Positions 1-11,389 of a stretch of 64,000 nt of DNA are shown here, piece after piece. Below the pieces are notes generated by a model. The model had not been told where the DNA came from, made no database searches, and was given only the letters and a program-made list of their open reading frames with translations. Positions within the stretch are counted from its first letter, which is position 1, and each line of letters begins with the position of its first letter. The stretch covers positions 518,746 to 582,745 of the forward strand of contig CH002575.1 in the NCBI GenBank assembly GCA_000149265.1. The letters run 5' to 3'. This stretch comes from Ciona savignyi (lineage: Eukaryota; Chordata; Ascidiacea; Phlebobranchia; Cionidae). Both the position numbers and the translations under genes were made by a program.

Positions 1-662
1 GGTCCCACGATTCGTTGATTGGATCAACTCAAATTTAATCTAAGTGCTGACGTATCTGGGTAGAAACCATATTACTTCAAACTTCGTGTTACATAGGATC
101 TTTTGTACTTGTGTCTTTTGTATGCAGAATTTTTTATCACATTTTGTTTTAGAATTTATTTTTGTACGGTATTTAAGTTTGGCTCATCGCGCCTTATACA
201 TTGGTCTGTGCTGTGTCAACGGCTGCATATAATTTGTTTTATTTTTATAATTGCCGCGTAGAGCATATTGTAATTAAATAAAAACAAGCATAGTCATGAG
301 TATGATCTGGTTGACCTGTATCTTGTATATTGCAATGCAACTAAAATTGCATTTATCTGGATGTGTACGCGATTAGTATTTACCTTTTCCCTTATGAGTT
401 TGGCCAATTTGTTTAGTGGAGGTTTTGATTAGTCTGCCTTAATCATACCTTCCCCATTGAAACTTGGACAATTAAGAGTATAAACTCACCCAGTAGGTGC
501 GTGATTCCCATAAAAAATGGTCCATAATTTGACGAACAAAATGTGACATTTATAATTCCAGTACACTTACATGACAAAAGACATCAATCACGTGTCCCAA
601 TAAACTTACACTGATAAAAGACATGTCCCATTTTCATAATCATCAATTGCCAAACTATTTTG

Positions 663-668
663 TTTATT
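663..668 (-). promoter_or_regulatory. Candidate polyadenylation signal of the SLC22 gene
   Basis: The minus strand reads AATAAA here, about 375 bp past the SLC22 stop codon. The rest of 1-1042 shows no exon that I can support. Confidence 0.35.
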
Positions 669-1042
669 AGAAATTAGAACAACGTGTTGTTCGGTAGAAT
701 AAACATGTAAATACAATATCGATAAAATATATATTATCTTTAAAATATATATAGTCTTTCAGAGGCCTGAAAAAAAAAACTGACCTTCGTGCCAAAACAA
801 TTACAATCTTATTATATGGGAATGAGGTTTTCGGTTTCAAAGCACACCATTTAAAGTGCAGGTACTTGGAAAGGTGTTGTTGCGAGTGACGTTTGAAGGC
901 GAGTTGCAGTTTCACTAGAGCCGAGTTGTGTTGATAAATAAATTCTCCGGACATTCATTTCCCTTTTTCCTGATATTTTGGAATATCATTTTAAAGAGAA
1001 TATATTTTTAATAAACACCAAAAGTGTGTTTTTGGTAAACAC

Positions 1043-4000
1043 TTACTGTTTTTCTTTGCTAGCATAGAATAACTCTGCTTCGGTTAGCGTCTGGGGCATC
1101 GTCTGGTTCATGGTCTCAGGAAAGAAACACGCCAGTATTCCAGCAACGACCGACAGTGAACCAAAGATTGTTGAAGGCAACCATGATACATAATCTTGTA
1201 ATAGAAGTATAAACGGTGAGGCAATGCTTCCTATTCTTGCCGACATGGAACCAATGCCCACCGCGTTTCCTCTAAACAAATGTAGAAGTTAAAACTCTGA
1301 ATGTACCTTATTTACAAAGCACCTGACAACTGTAGGGTAAAGCTCGGCTGTAAAATTAAATATAATGGCGAAGCATCCCGACACTCCAGCTTTTCCAATG
1401 AAGGCGAACACAACACTGCATGTCAAGATGGCTGACAAATAAATTGCATACGTTGTAAATAATTATAAATTATGGAATATATGTAGCCCACCTTGGTTGG
1501 CGTCGGCTACTTCGTTAAGTACCGTACTTAGAATGCAAGCTCCGCCTTGCATTATCATCAGGGACGACAAAAGCACTTTGCGCCCCCACCTAGAAAAAAA
1601 AATCTGACTCACGGCCCACATACACCCCATACACCCGACCCACTCACCTATCCATCGTAAGTTGCACGAAGACGTAAGCTACAATTTCCAGCAAACCATT
1701 TAACGCATTATTTAAATATATGTCCCCGGCCAATGAGCCAGCATTGAGCGAGAGTCCATAATATACCATCGATATCACCAACCTGCAAAATGAAGAAATG
1801 TGATACTCAAGTTTTAAAGTAATGTGTCTTTTCGGTGGATTTTCTGTATTTTTCATGTGTCTTTTTCGGTGCACGAGTATAGTGTACTGAAACAGTTTTT
1901 GAATACAGAGAGAACAGGCCCGAATATCCTTTTTGTCCCTTATAATGGGAAAACGCAGGGGCATTAGTCAGATTTTGCCGTGCCGACCGTAGGTTACTGA
2001 AGTTAATGCGGGGTTGTTCTACATCTGATCGAACGTTTTTTACTGTTTTAGTACAACCCATTAACCTACTAACTTGCGACAAAGTTCGCGAAGTTACTGC
2101 CCTCTAGCACATTACCGACAAGCTTAGTTTCAACATTTGTTAGAAAACAAACCATGTTGAAAATAGAATTGTCCAGGAATATCGTATCCTATCCTGTAAC
2201 ATCTATAAAATAAAGGTGACAGAGACGTAAAAATGCGAATTACTTAATTGATGAAAAGTTGGAAAATTGATTTTTTTTCGGAATACTAAATATACCGCAA
2301 CATATTTATTTCATGTCTCTAACTTACCCAAAATTTGCCACTGAAAATCTAATACGTATCACTAAAATGCGGTGGAGTGTTATAGAATTTTCCAGATAAC
2401 GTATTCTTATATATATATACTGTATATGGGTTTTACCATTTTTGTTCGTATTGAAATTCAATTTTACTATCGGTTTAAGTTGGAGTTTAGCTGTTTTATA
2501 TTCCTGGTAATAGTGTATTATATTTAATTATGTAATTTATATTTAAAGGGATTTTTGTTACTTAGGGTATACTGTTTTTTTCGGGAAAGCATTAAAAATA
2601 AGTATCGGCCGTACGCATCTTTTTTCTAATTTAATTTTTTTATCTATTTAATATGCATTTAAGCATCAAGCTCGTGTTTTTCTCATTGATGTCATATATC
2701 TTAACTTTCATAGAAATTTAAATATTCTTTTTCAGTCCCAAAATATCGGCGATATCACCAAAAATAGTAAAAATATTTTTTTTACATATTTCTCGATGAC
2801 TGGGATTTCCCAAGGGGACCTAAAGACATGCCAGTTAGAATTACTGAAAAATTTAACCCGATTGGATAATCCGTTCTACTCAACCTAGCGACATGATATG
2901 GGTTGTAAAAAAATTGCTAAATCGTCTTAAACATAAATAAGACACGACACTGCAATAGCAGGTATTTTATGGGGATATGGTGATAATATATATGGGGATA
3001 AAATCAACAATATCTTATCATTTTTCCTTTTGTATGTTTTATCGTTCTACATTTAACATTTGTAAAAAGTCACCGATAGAAACAAAATAAAACGTTGTCA
3101 TTTACCAACTAAACATGCAATTCAAGGTGATAAGAGCCATTCGCTTTGATTTAAAAAGATCCAATGACGAATATGTTTGGTCAATGGATGTTGCTTCGCT
3201 CTAAAGAAGAAAAACGTATGTTAACTAGTTGACTATATTAGTTAAATGAGGCTGCTTACTGATGTAACCACTGCATCCGTCCAATCTTTCTCGGTCAAAA
3301 TTTTACCGTTACCACGTGCAAATAACTCACACAGCTCTTTTCCGACCTTATCCCGGCCGTTCGAGAAGTGCCATCGAGGGGAAGAAGGAACCTAAGATTG
3401 GTTGGTAATGTTTAAAATAGCCCATGTTTTCTTTACCTTATCCATTACATCTTCCGTTATTTATGTGAAATCTGCTAAATTTAAACTGAAATTTAAAGAG
3501 GTCTATGACATGAAAACCACTTAAACGTACAGTTTGTAAAGTTTTTTTTACTTCAGGTTCTTTTTATCGTAGCGCTTAGCATGATACTTTAACTTAGGTA
3601 TTTTGTTGGTAATAAAATGGCTGTTAAACATATGTTGACATTCTTTAGTATTATTTAAGTATTTAACCACCAAAGTTTTATATACGTACAAAAAAATGTA
3701 TGATGAAATATGGTATGGGAGTGAGAGAGATAATGAAGTAGAATTGTCTCCAATCTCGTAGGAAATACGCCACAAGTGAGTTTAGTGTGTAACCAACGCT
3801 GAATGCTGTGTGGGTATGAACTCCACTAATTGTCCTCTTATTGCCCGTTATTTCCACAACTACAATAAAAAAGATACATAAGCAATTGAAATAATGGGAT
3901 GGTACTTAAAATTAGACCTGATGTGTTTACGTGATTTAGCTTACACTCTTCATTTAACTTTTCATTAAATTGGGGTTCTCACAATTTTTTCAATGAATTA

Positions 4001-6296
4001 ACCCTCGACACGGTGTAATGATATGGATACCACATTGCTACAAATCAGTAACACATCTGATGGAAATCAGAATATTAACTGTATCTAAAACCACTTTATT
4101 TTTGAAAAGTAATTTTGCTTAATATCATCAGCTTTGTATAAAGGGAATAACAATTATATAATTAAACAAATTAAAATATGGCAATAAAATCCGCCTGCAT
4201 CCAAACTTAACACATCACAATAACTAGACCGCAAACTGTACAGACACTGGTTAGCAAACAAAATCCATTTACGTCACATGACGTCAGAGATAACGCTTTA
4301 CATGCAGCAAGAAATCAAAACTGTGGTCACAAAGAAAGAGGAAGTGATAGGATGAGATAGGATAGGGTATTCATGTTCATTCCCGTGGATGGTAAAATTA
4401 AGGGGGTTAACACACGGGCAATCGTCAGATCACCTCGCACCCATTGTCGGGTTACTAGAGCGATTGCAGTGTGTTGTGTATAATAGACACAATCCTTCAA
4501 TTTGGTAGAACCCATTAATGGGTTCAGGCAATGTTCGGTAAGTGCCTTGCACAAGGACACAACCGACTAGCTTGCGACTAGTTTCGCACCTACAACCTTT
4601 TGATGTAAAGGCGACGCACTTAACCGCCAGACTAACCGGACGGATATAATAACGCAACAGGCAAATGAAAAGGAACGTACACAAGAAGCGTCATAATGAG
4701 GAAACGGAGGGCCGGGTAAAATAAAAATATAACTGAATAAGCAAACGCTTCTTCCGTCGGTGCCACGTATCTTGCGGTGGAGCGGAGGAAAAGTTATGTT
4801 GCTAATTCAGTAATTCAAATTATTTTTATTTTTTTGTACGATCAATTTGGATCAAATAAAAAATCGATTAGTGACCTACATAGTTATTTAAAAACACATA
4901 CTCAGGTCGGAAATGGTATGACCTCTGTACTTTAACCTTATATCAGTGCTACTGTTCTTAAGTAGAAACTGAAATTCTCAGATTCGAATTAGGATAGGAG
5001 GATATTCATGTTTATCCCCGTGAATGGGAAAACCCCAGGGGTTATCACACGGGCAATCGTCAGATCACCTCGCGCCCATCGTCGGGTTACCGGAGCTATT
5101 GCAGTGTGTTGTATGTGATAGACATGTTCCTTCAATTTGGTAGAACCCATTAATCCGCTGGGTTCAGGCAATGTCCGTAAAGTGCCTTGCCCAAGGACAC
5201 AACCGACCAGCTAGCGACAAGTTTCGCACCTGCAACCTTTCGATTGAAAGGCGACGCACTTAACCGCTAGACCATCGGGCCGGACGATTAATATCAACTA
5301 TCAATGTTAATTAATTTAAAAACGTTTTGAATAGGGCTTCGTCATATAGATCGCAACATGCTTACCATAAACGAACATAATAAGAAAAGCTCCGTGTGAA
5401 AATGCTGCGGAAAAGAATCGAAGTACGACGAAAAGTTCAAACCATGGAGAAAACGCCGTTGCCACCCCAGATATTAATGTTCCAATTGATGAAAGAAGCA
5501 TTGTGTTCTTACGACCAATGCTAGGAGATTTCGCATTTTAGTATGATTTCAAATATACTACCAAGTTATTCAATTACTAATCAGCCGCGTATCCAGACAC
5601 CACAGCTCCCACCCACATCCCGGCAAAATAAATCGACGAGGCAATGGTTTCCAAGATCTTTTGATCGCAAACTAAATTCCACTGAAATGGAGCCATATTT
5701 TAAATACTGACCAGATATTATGACCACACCGACCTCGCTATTTATTGTGGACGTGAAAATGCTGGTGTCAAAAACATAGCCCATGTCACATGGAATTGCA
5801 CCTGCACTCATGTCAACACAGCTGGTGGATGGAGGGCTGCATGAACTTGTGTTGTAACCATACCTGTGTGTAAAGCGTCAATTAGCACCGATTGCGCAAC
5901 TATAGCACTCCTGTGCAAAAAATTAACGTTACCTGTAACACGATTCATATTCCCCATCCGATAATGGGGTTGTATAATTATATATCTGTGCTTCGGTTAA
6001 ATTGGGATATGCTGTTGAGTTGTCGAGTGGCGGAACATGGCATCTGGTTTGTAAGGCGATATATTAGTGCAAAATAAATTCACGGCTATTACACTGAGAC
6101 TAACAAATAAATACAAAATCGTTAAATATTAGATATCACGCGAGTGTCACCTAAATGGAACTTGTGCTGCAAAAAACACGGATGAAATGTTGTGTAGGCC
6201 AGCAGGAATACCGAGCCAGTAAACTAACAAACATAATGTAATCTGGTATCTTCCGAGGTGACCGATACGGTCGAGTATACGATCAAATTCAATCAT
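1043..6296 (-). CDS. SLC22-family organic ion transporter, 11 exons
   Basis: This is a plasma-membrane major-facilitator protein of the SLC22 (OCT/OAT) type. Joining exons 6296-6151, 5863-5734, 5681-5578, 5520-5366, 3859-3690, 3391-3260, 3200-3106, 1782-1648, 1589-1492, 1431-1323 and 1271-1043 keeps phase throughout and gives 500 aa, slightly short of the usual 530-560. Exon 1 starts at MIEFDRIL and carries TM1. The extracellular loop holds several Cys and ends TINSEWNLVCD. The loop after TM2 reads YAADYIGRK, matching the MFS signature. Later come TM3-4, a VEITGNKRT segment, [10 protein letters not shown] in the central cytoplasmic loop, the YYGLSLNAG segment, and [16 protein letters not shown] near the C-terminus. 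Substrate cannot be told from sequence. Two SINEs sit in the intron between exons 4 and 5. The stop codon overlaps a GTAAGT donor-like string, so a longer spliced C-terminus is possible. Confidence 0.88.
1920..2090 (-). repeat. Old, diverged tRNA-derived SINE
   Basis: Pieces of the family are recognisable, including a degraded tail with the GGGAAAACGCAGGGG stretch and the ACAACCCATTAACC block. It lies between SLC22 exons 7 and 8. Confidence 0.45.
2510..2890. repeat. Diverged copy of the 335-bp array family
   Basis: AT-rich intronic sequence shares blocks such as ATATCGGCGAT, GGGATTTCCC and GTTCTACTCAA with the repeats near 27.1-27.9 kb. It lies in the intron between SLC22 exons 7 and 8. Confidence 0.35.
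4348..4646 (-). repeat. tRNA-derived SINE, near full length
   Basis: A copy of the window's main SINE. Read on the minus strand it has a tRNA-like head with an A-box-like TRGTCTNRCGG string and a B-box-like segment. A conserved 200-bp body and a short (CCTAT)n tail follow. It lies in the large intron between SLC22 exons 4 and 5. Confidence 0.85.
4988..5285 (-). repeat. tRNA-derived SINE, near full length
   Basis: Second copy in the same SLC22 intron and in the same orientation. The head at 5285 retains the GGCCCGATGGTCTAGCGG box. The body is nearly the family consensus as judged from the other copies. Confidence 0.87.
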
Positions 6297-7866
6297 CCTG
6301 AGCGTGCCTGGAGATATAGAAATGAGTTACCCTCAATGTTTGAAAACACATTACAGTTTAAAAATTAAACTTACGACTACGCTACGCTACGTTACTTAAT
6401 ATTGTAAACCAAATTGTATAGGCACTGACTATAGAATTATTCGTGCTTGCCTTAGTGATAACAATTGACTGTGAAATAGTAACTTTCGCGAAACGGGAAA
6501 ACTTTTTTCACGGTTTCATTATAATCACGTGTTAGGTGCGGCCTTGTGCAAGCGAATGAATGATTTGCCAGACCTTGCTCAAACACTAAATTACACAAAA
6601 CAAATACCTTACACAAAACCATGCTGAAGCTGCAATTTTAAAGTACTTCACTATCACTAAAACAGCTCTGAAACTCAAACATATTTAGTTTTAATAATGC
6701 TAAAATCTATACACTGTTAGAGAAATCGCGAAATTTCTTTGTGTCAACAATATGTATAGGCTTAACAATTTGGCTGGCAGATTTGTAAATTAAATAAACG
6801 TGAAATGTTTCATAAAACTTTATACTTTGAAAGTTTTTAGCTATTTGTCAATAATCAAAATGAAGTTTATTTAATTTTTTTGCACGCTGTGTCGCAACCT
6901 CTTTGGCCTCAACGGGGAGTCAAATCGCGTTGAAACGTTTAGTCCTGCCAAATGCTGTTGGTGATTTGTTTTGACCATTTATTTTACACACACCTCAAGG
7001 AAAATTATCGACATGCCCAAATACGTAAATAAAAGCCCGTTTTAAGCATTTTTTGAAATGGAGTGAGTGCCAACCATGTGTGAATCACTACTTTTTAAAA
7101 TCCACTTTTGTAATTTTTCTGCATGAACAAACGATCGGGTTTTCTTGTTATTTAATAGCTCTTTGGTATACCTGATGCAAAGTGCATGAAATTTGTCTTC
7201 GCAAGACAAAACTAATAGGTTTCCGAGTAGCCAATCCAAACTTGATACCAATGTTTTCTAAATAAAGTATTTACGTTGGTATACAAAAAGACAACAGTAA
7301 TAAAAATATCATTTCGAACTTTTCGCGGTATAAACTGGGATATATTTATAGTTTTATAATACCTACCACCAACGAAATATCCGCGGGAGGCTATATGCAC
7401 GAACTGTTTGAATATTCATAACTCGCTTTGCAGGGGAGATGTACTGGAAGATGCCGCAGTTGTCTTATTAAGATGAGTAGGTATTTGCGTTATCTAATTT
7501 CGACGAACAAATTTATCTCTTTGACAAATGCCATCAGGAAAAGATTACGATAAACTAACTTGCAGCACTGCAGACTTTGGCTGTACAAAGATGGATAATC
7601 GCATTTTTTCTGTTTTATTCGAACGCATCTTATTTATAATGTCTTGCTATACTGCACCATTTCACGTATTTTAACAAACGAGATGCGATAGATAATGAAT
7701 TGTAAGTGTATGTTCTCCACACAGATTTTTTTGCGTTCTACGAGTAACACAGTAACGTATAAAAACAGTACAGGCGTGTGGAGAAAAGTCCATTACAAGT
7801 TGGGTAGAAAAGACCTTAGTTTTGTCTTGAAGTGTGTGTTTCGACTACACGTTAAAGCAAACAGCT
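6297..7866. other. Intergenic stretch without a supported gene
   Basis: It holds the presumed upstream region of the SLC22 gene. At 7020-7200 is a diverged segment (GAGTGCCAACCATGTGTG) related to the CTAGAGAGTGTCAACC terminal repeat seen at 26.7, 30.5, 38.9 and 40.7 kb. I see no exon with good splice sites. Confidence 0.4.
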
Positions 7867-8100
7867 ATGAAAGTACCACTGTACGTTGGATCCTATTACA
7901 ATTTCTGGAAGAGACGTTCTGGTACAAGAAAAATGGTACCGATTAAAAAGACGCCTTACCATCAATCTGGGCCGATAACTTCTTCTTTCGCACCAGATAG
8001 ATATGGCTCGAGCCAAACAAGTCAATTGCAAGTAAACAACAACATGTTTGTGCAAACAAATTTACAACAACAAAACTACAAGCACAAATTTATATTATAA
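7867..8100 (+). CDS. Hypothetical small ORF, 77 aa
   Basis: An ATG-started ORF encodes a basic N-terminal half, including FWKRRSGTRK, and a Gln/Asn/Ser-rich C-terminal half. I recognise no family. It could be a terminal exon, a short gene or chance. Support is only length, an ATG and a low-complexity but non-repetitive composition. Confidence 0.2.
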   Translation: MKVPLYVGSYYNFWKRRSGTRKMVPIKKTPYHQSGPITSSFAPDRYGSSQTSQLQVNNNMFVQTNLQQQNYKHKFIL

Positions 8101-8156
8101 GTTGGCAAAAAAGCCATCCATTTTAATAAGAAATTCCTAACATCGTTCATCAAATC

Positions 8157-8490
8157 AGCTTCTGTATGACGGGTTATGAATAATCAGACGCTTTGTGCAT
8201 ATAGTTTCCCGAGGTTATCGTATATAGTCCATATATCAATTTGAATTGGCAAGGGTTACAACATATCCAAAGTAATAACTGGAAAAAGCTCTATAAATTT
8301 GTGAATATTAATAATATTCATATTCGGTATTAATATTTTACATTTTTTTATGAATTAAAAATTAACAGTCGAAAGAGCACGGTTTAATTAGAAGATGGTG
8401 TAATTTTTACGACTAGCCCCTCGTAAAGGGTTTAAATTTTAACTTCCATCTTCCGTTTTTTCGCGTTTTATATTTCTAGGTAAAAGAACT
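8157..8490 (+). repeat. Dispersed repeat, copy 1 of 2
   Basis: Blocks such as AATATTCATATT, AGTCGAAAGAGCA and TTCCGTTTTTTCGCG recur in the same order and orientation at 55138-55400. The identity is scattered and AT-rich, indicating an old interspersed element of unknown class. Confidence 0.55.
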
Positions 8491-8829
8491 TAGGTTTAAA
8501 AAGGGCAAAGGTCTGATGAATACGTACGTACATGTGGAGTTGATACAGTCTTTCCGATAGTGCCTGATATGAAACGCAAAACATTTAGATAATACGATAA
8601 TCACGAGTTTAGGTAAAAAATCTGAATCGCTATTAAATTATAAATATTGAATTAAATGATATATGTATTTAATTTTTTACTCCCCATAAAAACGTAAAAA
8701 GTTAGATTCAAGAAAATTTAAGATACGTTAGCATTTTTGTTTTTTTCTTGTTGTTATTTGTACACCAACATGAATACCTGATGAGTAAAAATAACAATAT
8801 CAAGTTTGGATGAGTAACAGGGATTGGAC

Positions 8830-9122
8830 ATTCATGTTAACGGATGGATGTGTATTGTGTATGGGAAAACGCAAGGGGCCCAATCATCCGGGTAGTCTTT
8901 AACGATTACCTCGCGCCCGCCGCCGGGTTACCAAAGCTACTGCAGTGTGTTGTGTATGATATAGAGTTTCCTTAATTTAATACAACCCACCATATTCCAC
9001 TGGGTTCAGACGATGTTCGCTAAGTGCCTTGCCCAATGACACAACCGACTAGCTAGAAACCGGTTTCGAATCTGAAGCCTTTCGGCTGTAAGGCGAAGCA
9101 CTTACACACCAAGCTAACCCGT
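8830..9122 (-). repeat. tRNA-derived SINE, diverged
   Basis: The body, the GGGTTACC block and the tRNA-like head (ending at 9122) are recognisable, with more substitutions than most copies. It directly precedes a hAT-like MITE. Confidence 0.75.
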
Positions 9123-9160
9123 CAAAAACTTGCAGAAACAAATGTAAACTTACTTAAAGA

Positions 9161-9537
9161 TAGTGGTTCTCGATCTTTTTGACCCCGTTGCGCACCCGAG
9201 ACCAATTAAAAAACGAACGGGCGCACTTTTACACGGGGCGCCAAAACGTTAAATACTCAAATAAGTTAGGAAATACAGTATATGGAAAATATACGTTAAA
9301 TTTAAAGTATTTCATCACCTAATTTTCCACATAACGAAATTATTGTTTCTTGAGAGCTTTTTTTCAAAAGTTAATGTAGAACTAACGTAACAATGGAAAA
9401 GAACGAACTAGACACTAACCATAGCAGTTTATTATCTATGCACACTCTGTCGTAAGTTTACAAAATGTAAGTGTGGCGCACCTAGTTAACCCCTGTGGCG
9501 CACCAGTGCGCCGCGACGCACCATTTGAGAAGCACTG
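9161..9537. mobile_element. hAT-like non-autonomous element (MITE)
   Basis: The left end reads TAGTGGTTCTCGATC and the right end TTTGAGAAGCACTG, imperfect inverted termini of the CAGTGGTTCTCAA type known from hAT elements. The flanks are CTTAAAGA on the left (9153-9160) and CTTTAAGA on the right (9538-9545), an 8-bp duplication with one mismatch, as hAT insertion makes. GC-rich subterminal arms (GGGGCGCC, TGGCGCACC) surround an AT-rich centre. No transposase is present. Confidence 0.75.
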
Positions 9538-9814
9538 CTTTAAGATATATCAAGTTTGTTACAATCCACATATTACTCTTTGGGCAGTTTTTAATAGTTG
9601 TACAGTATATCCAAAAATGGATATTACTACGATTTATAGCTTATTATAAACTTATTACTTTGCTTAATCTATTGTTCGTAATGATTATCTCTATAAACGA
9701 AAACACGGATTAGCGTATTAAAATATTATTCTTTTTTTTATTCTGCATACCTGTTTAAATTCCAAATAAAAATGGTTATATTCCTAATTTGTAAATAGGT
9801 TATATATTTTTTAG

Positions 9815-10060
9815 GGGTCGTTTAACCAATTATTTGTTCTCCCTATCTCACCAATGCAAACTGACCCAACAAAACGGCTGTCACTCAAAATACTGACACG
9901 GAAAGTCTTATATTTTTCAACTTAAAATTGATGTATAAATCCGAAACCTAACTTATAGCCCTCCCACATCCTTATATTGGGAATAGAGATCAATTTGATT
10001 GGCTGTATGCCATCACAAGCTCGGAGCAAATAAACATAGAAAGTTTGCGCTGACTAGTAA
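9815..10060 (+). repeat. Dispersed repeat, copy 1 of 2
   Basis: The segment containing CACCAATGCAAACTGACC, ACGGCTGTCACTCAAAAT and TTGATTGGCTGTATGCCATC is shared with 21237-21710, where the middle is longer. Likely a short DNA element; no termini identified. Confidence 0.55.
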
Positions 10061-11389
10061 GCATGTGTGTGGACTCGGCCTTACGAGGTTAAATATAATA
10101 TTCGGCCGAATAATTGGGTGGAATTATTACGTCGTTTTTCAGTGGTAGGGTTTTATATTTTAAACTATAGTCGCTAGCTAACTAGTTATGCTGTCCTTGA
10201 ACCTAAGCCCACATTGCAATAGGGTTAAGCCCATAATGGGTTAGAAACTTAGACTGGCAAAAAACAATGGATCCTTAAACCCGAACGCAAGCAGGGCGAC
10301 AAATATCTCTTCACCGCGCATTCGCAGGCAAACTTACGATTGCCGTTCTGAAAACGGCTCCCAGATGTTTCTAGTTCACGAAGATAAAATATGAATTTAC
10401 TCTAAAAAATATTGTTTCAAAGTATTTTTTTGTTTTGGGCAAATAATCCAATAGTTATATTGGATTTAATAGGCTATATTTTAAAAGGAAAAAGCGAACG
10501 GTGAATTCCTGTAATGTGAATACATATATATACCCACAGTTTAAGGCAAGAATATACTTTAACAAACTGTATGTCTGTTACAACTTGCTACATCCCTATT
10601 ATGTTTAAAGCACTTTAAATTGCAACTAATTAGTATCTTTGTACTTTGTACTGTGTATCATAATTACACCGATCTATAATCTGTTCTACCGGAAAGCTTT
10701 AGTCAGAGTTTTGATTAATTTGCACCGGCCACCGCATTGACATGGTAGCAGATTATGGGTAATAAGCTGGTGAGGATAACACAGTGGCTACAGTTTTTTT
10801 AACATAAATTTTAATTAGCTTGATGGAGACAAAGCAAAATTATGGTGTGTCTTTGGGAATTAAACGTTGTAACAGTTCTGTAGTTACAATAGGCAAGTTG
10901 ATAATATTCATAATCAATAAAATATTTACAAGTAGGCTATACGCAATGTTGAAGTACTTACAGTCAGTCTCTAGTATCGGACCGTAACTCGTTTGGTTTC
11001 AGTCATCTGTGGTTGGTTATCGCTCGGAGTGATGCAAATATAACACAGTGGTGCGAAATGTTAGATGCGCAAACTTACACAACAATGTCAAAATCCGCTG
11101 ATATAAATTTTGTTGAATAATTGTCTAAAAAATAGCCTATCAAGAATAGTTCAATTGCAGCATAAGCTGTTAGATATATTTGCAGGAAGGTGATTTAAAT
11201 TGTTACTTTATTAAGAGAGGTATGACTTTATACAGTCTAGTTTACATATACATGAATAGCCTGTAAGGTCAGATTTGCATATACAAATAGAACTCGAATT
11301 AAAGCAGACTTTGTCCTTAAATTGGAGGTTAATATGACTTCTGCATTTTTTCAAATTGAAAACGAATCTTTTTGTTTTCGGAATTAGTG
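10061..11389. other. Upstream region of the zinc-finger gene
   Basis: AT-rich non-coding sequence ahead of the first coding exon at 11390. No promoter motif, RNA gene or exon can be supported here. Confidence 0.4.

Noticed and set aside
4327..5171. Recurrent peptide [20 protein letters not shown] seen in many places (4.3, 5.0, 20.3, 46.2, 49.0, 54.8 kb)
   Set aside because: It is the translation of the SINE body in each copy, not a protein family.
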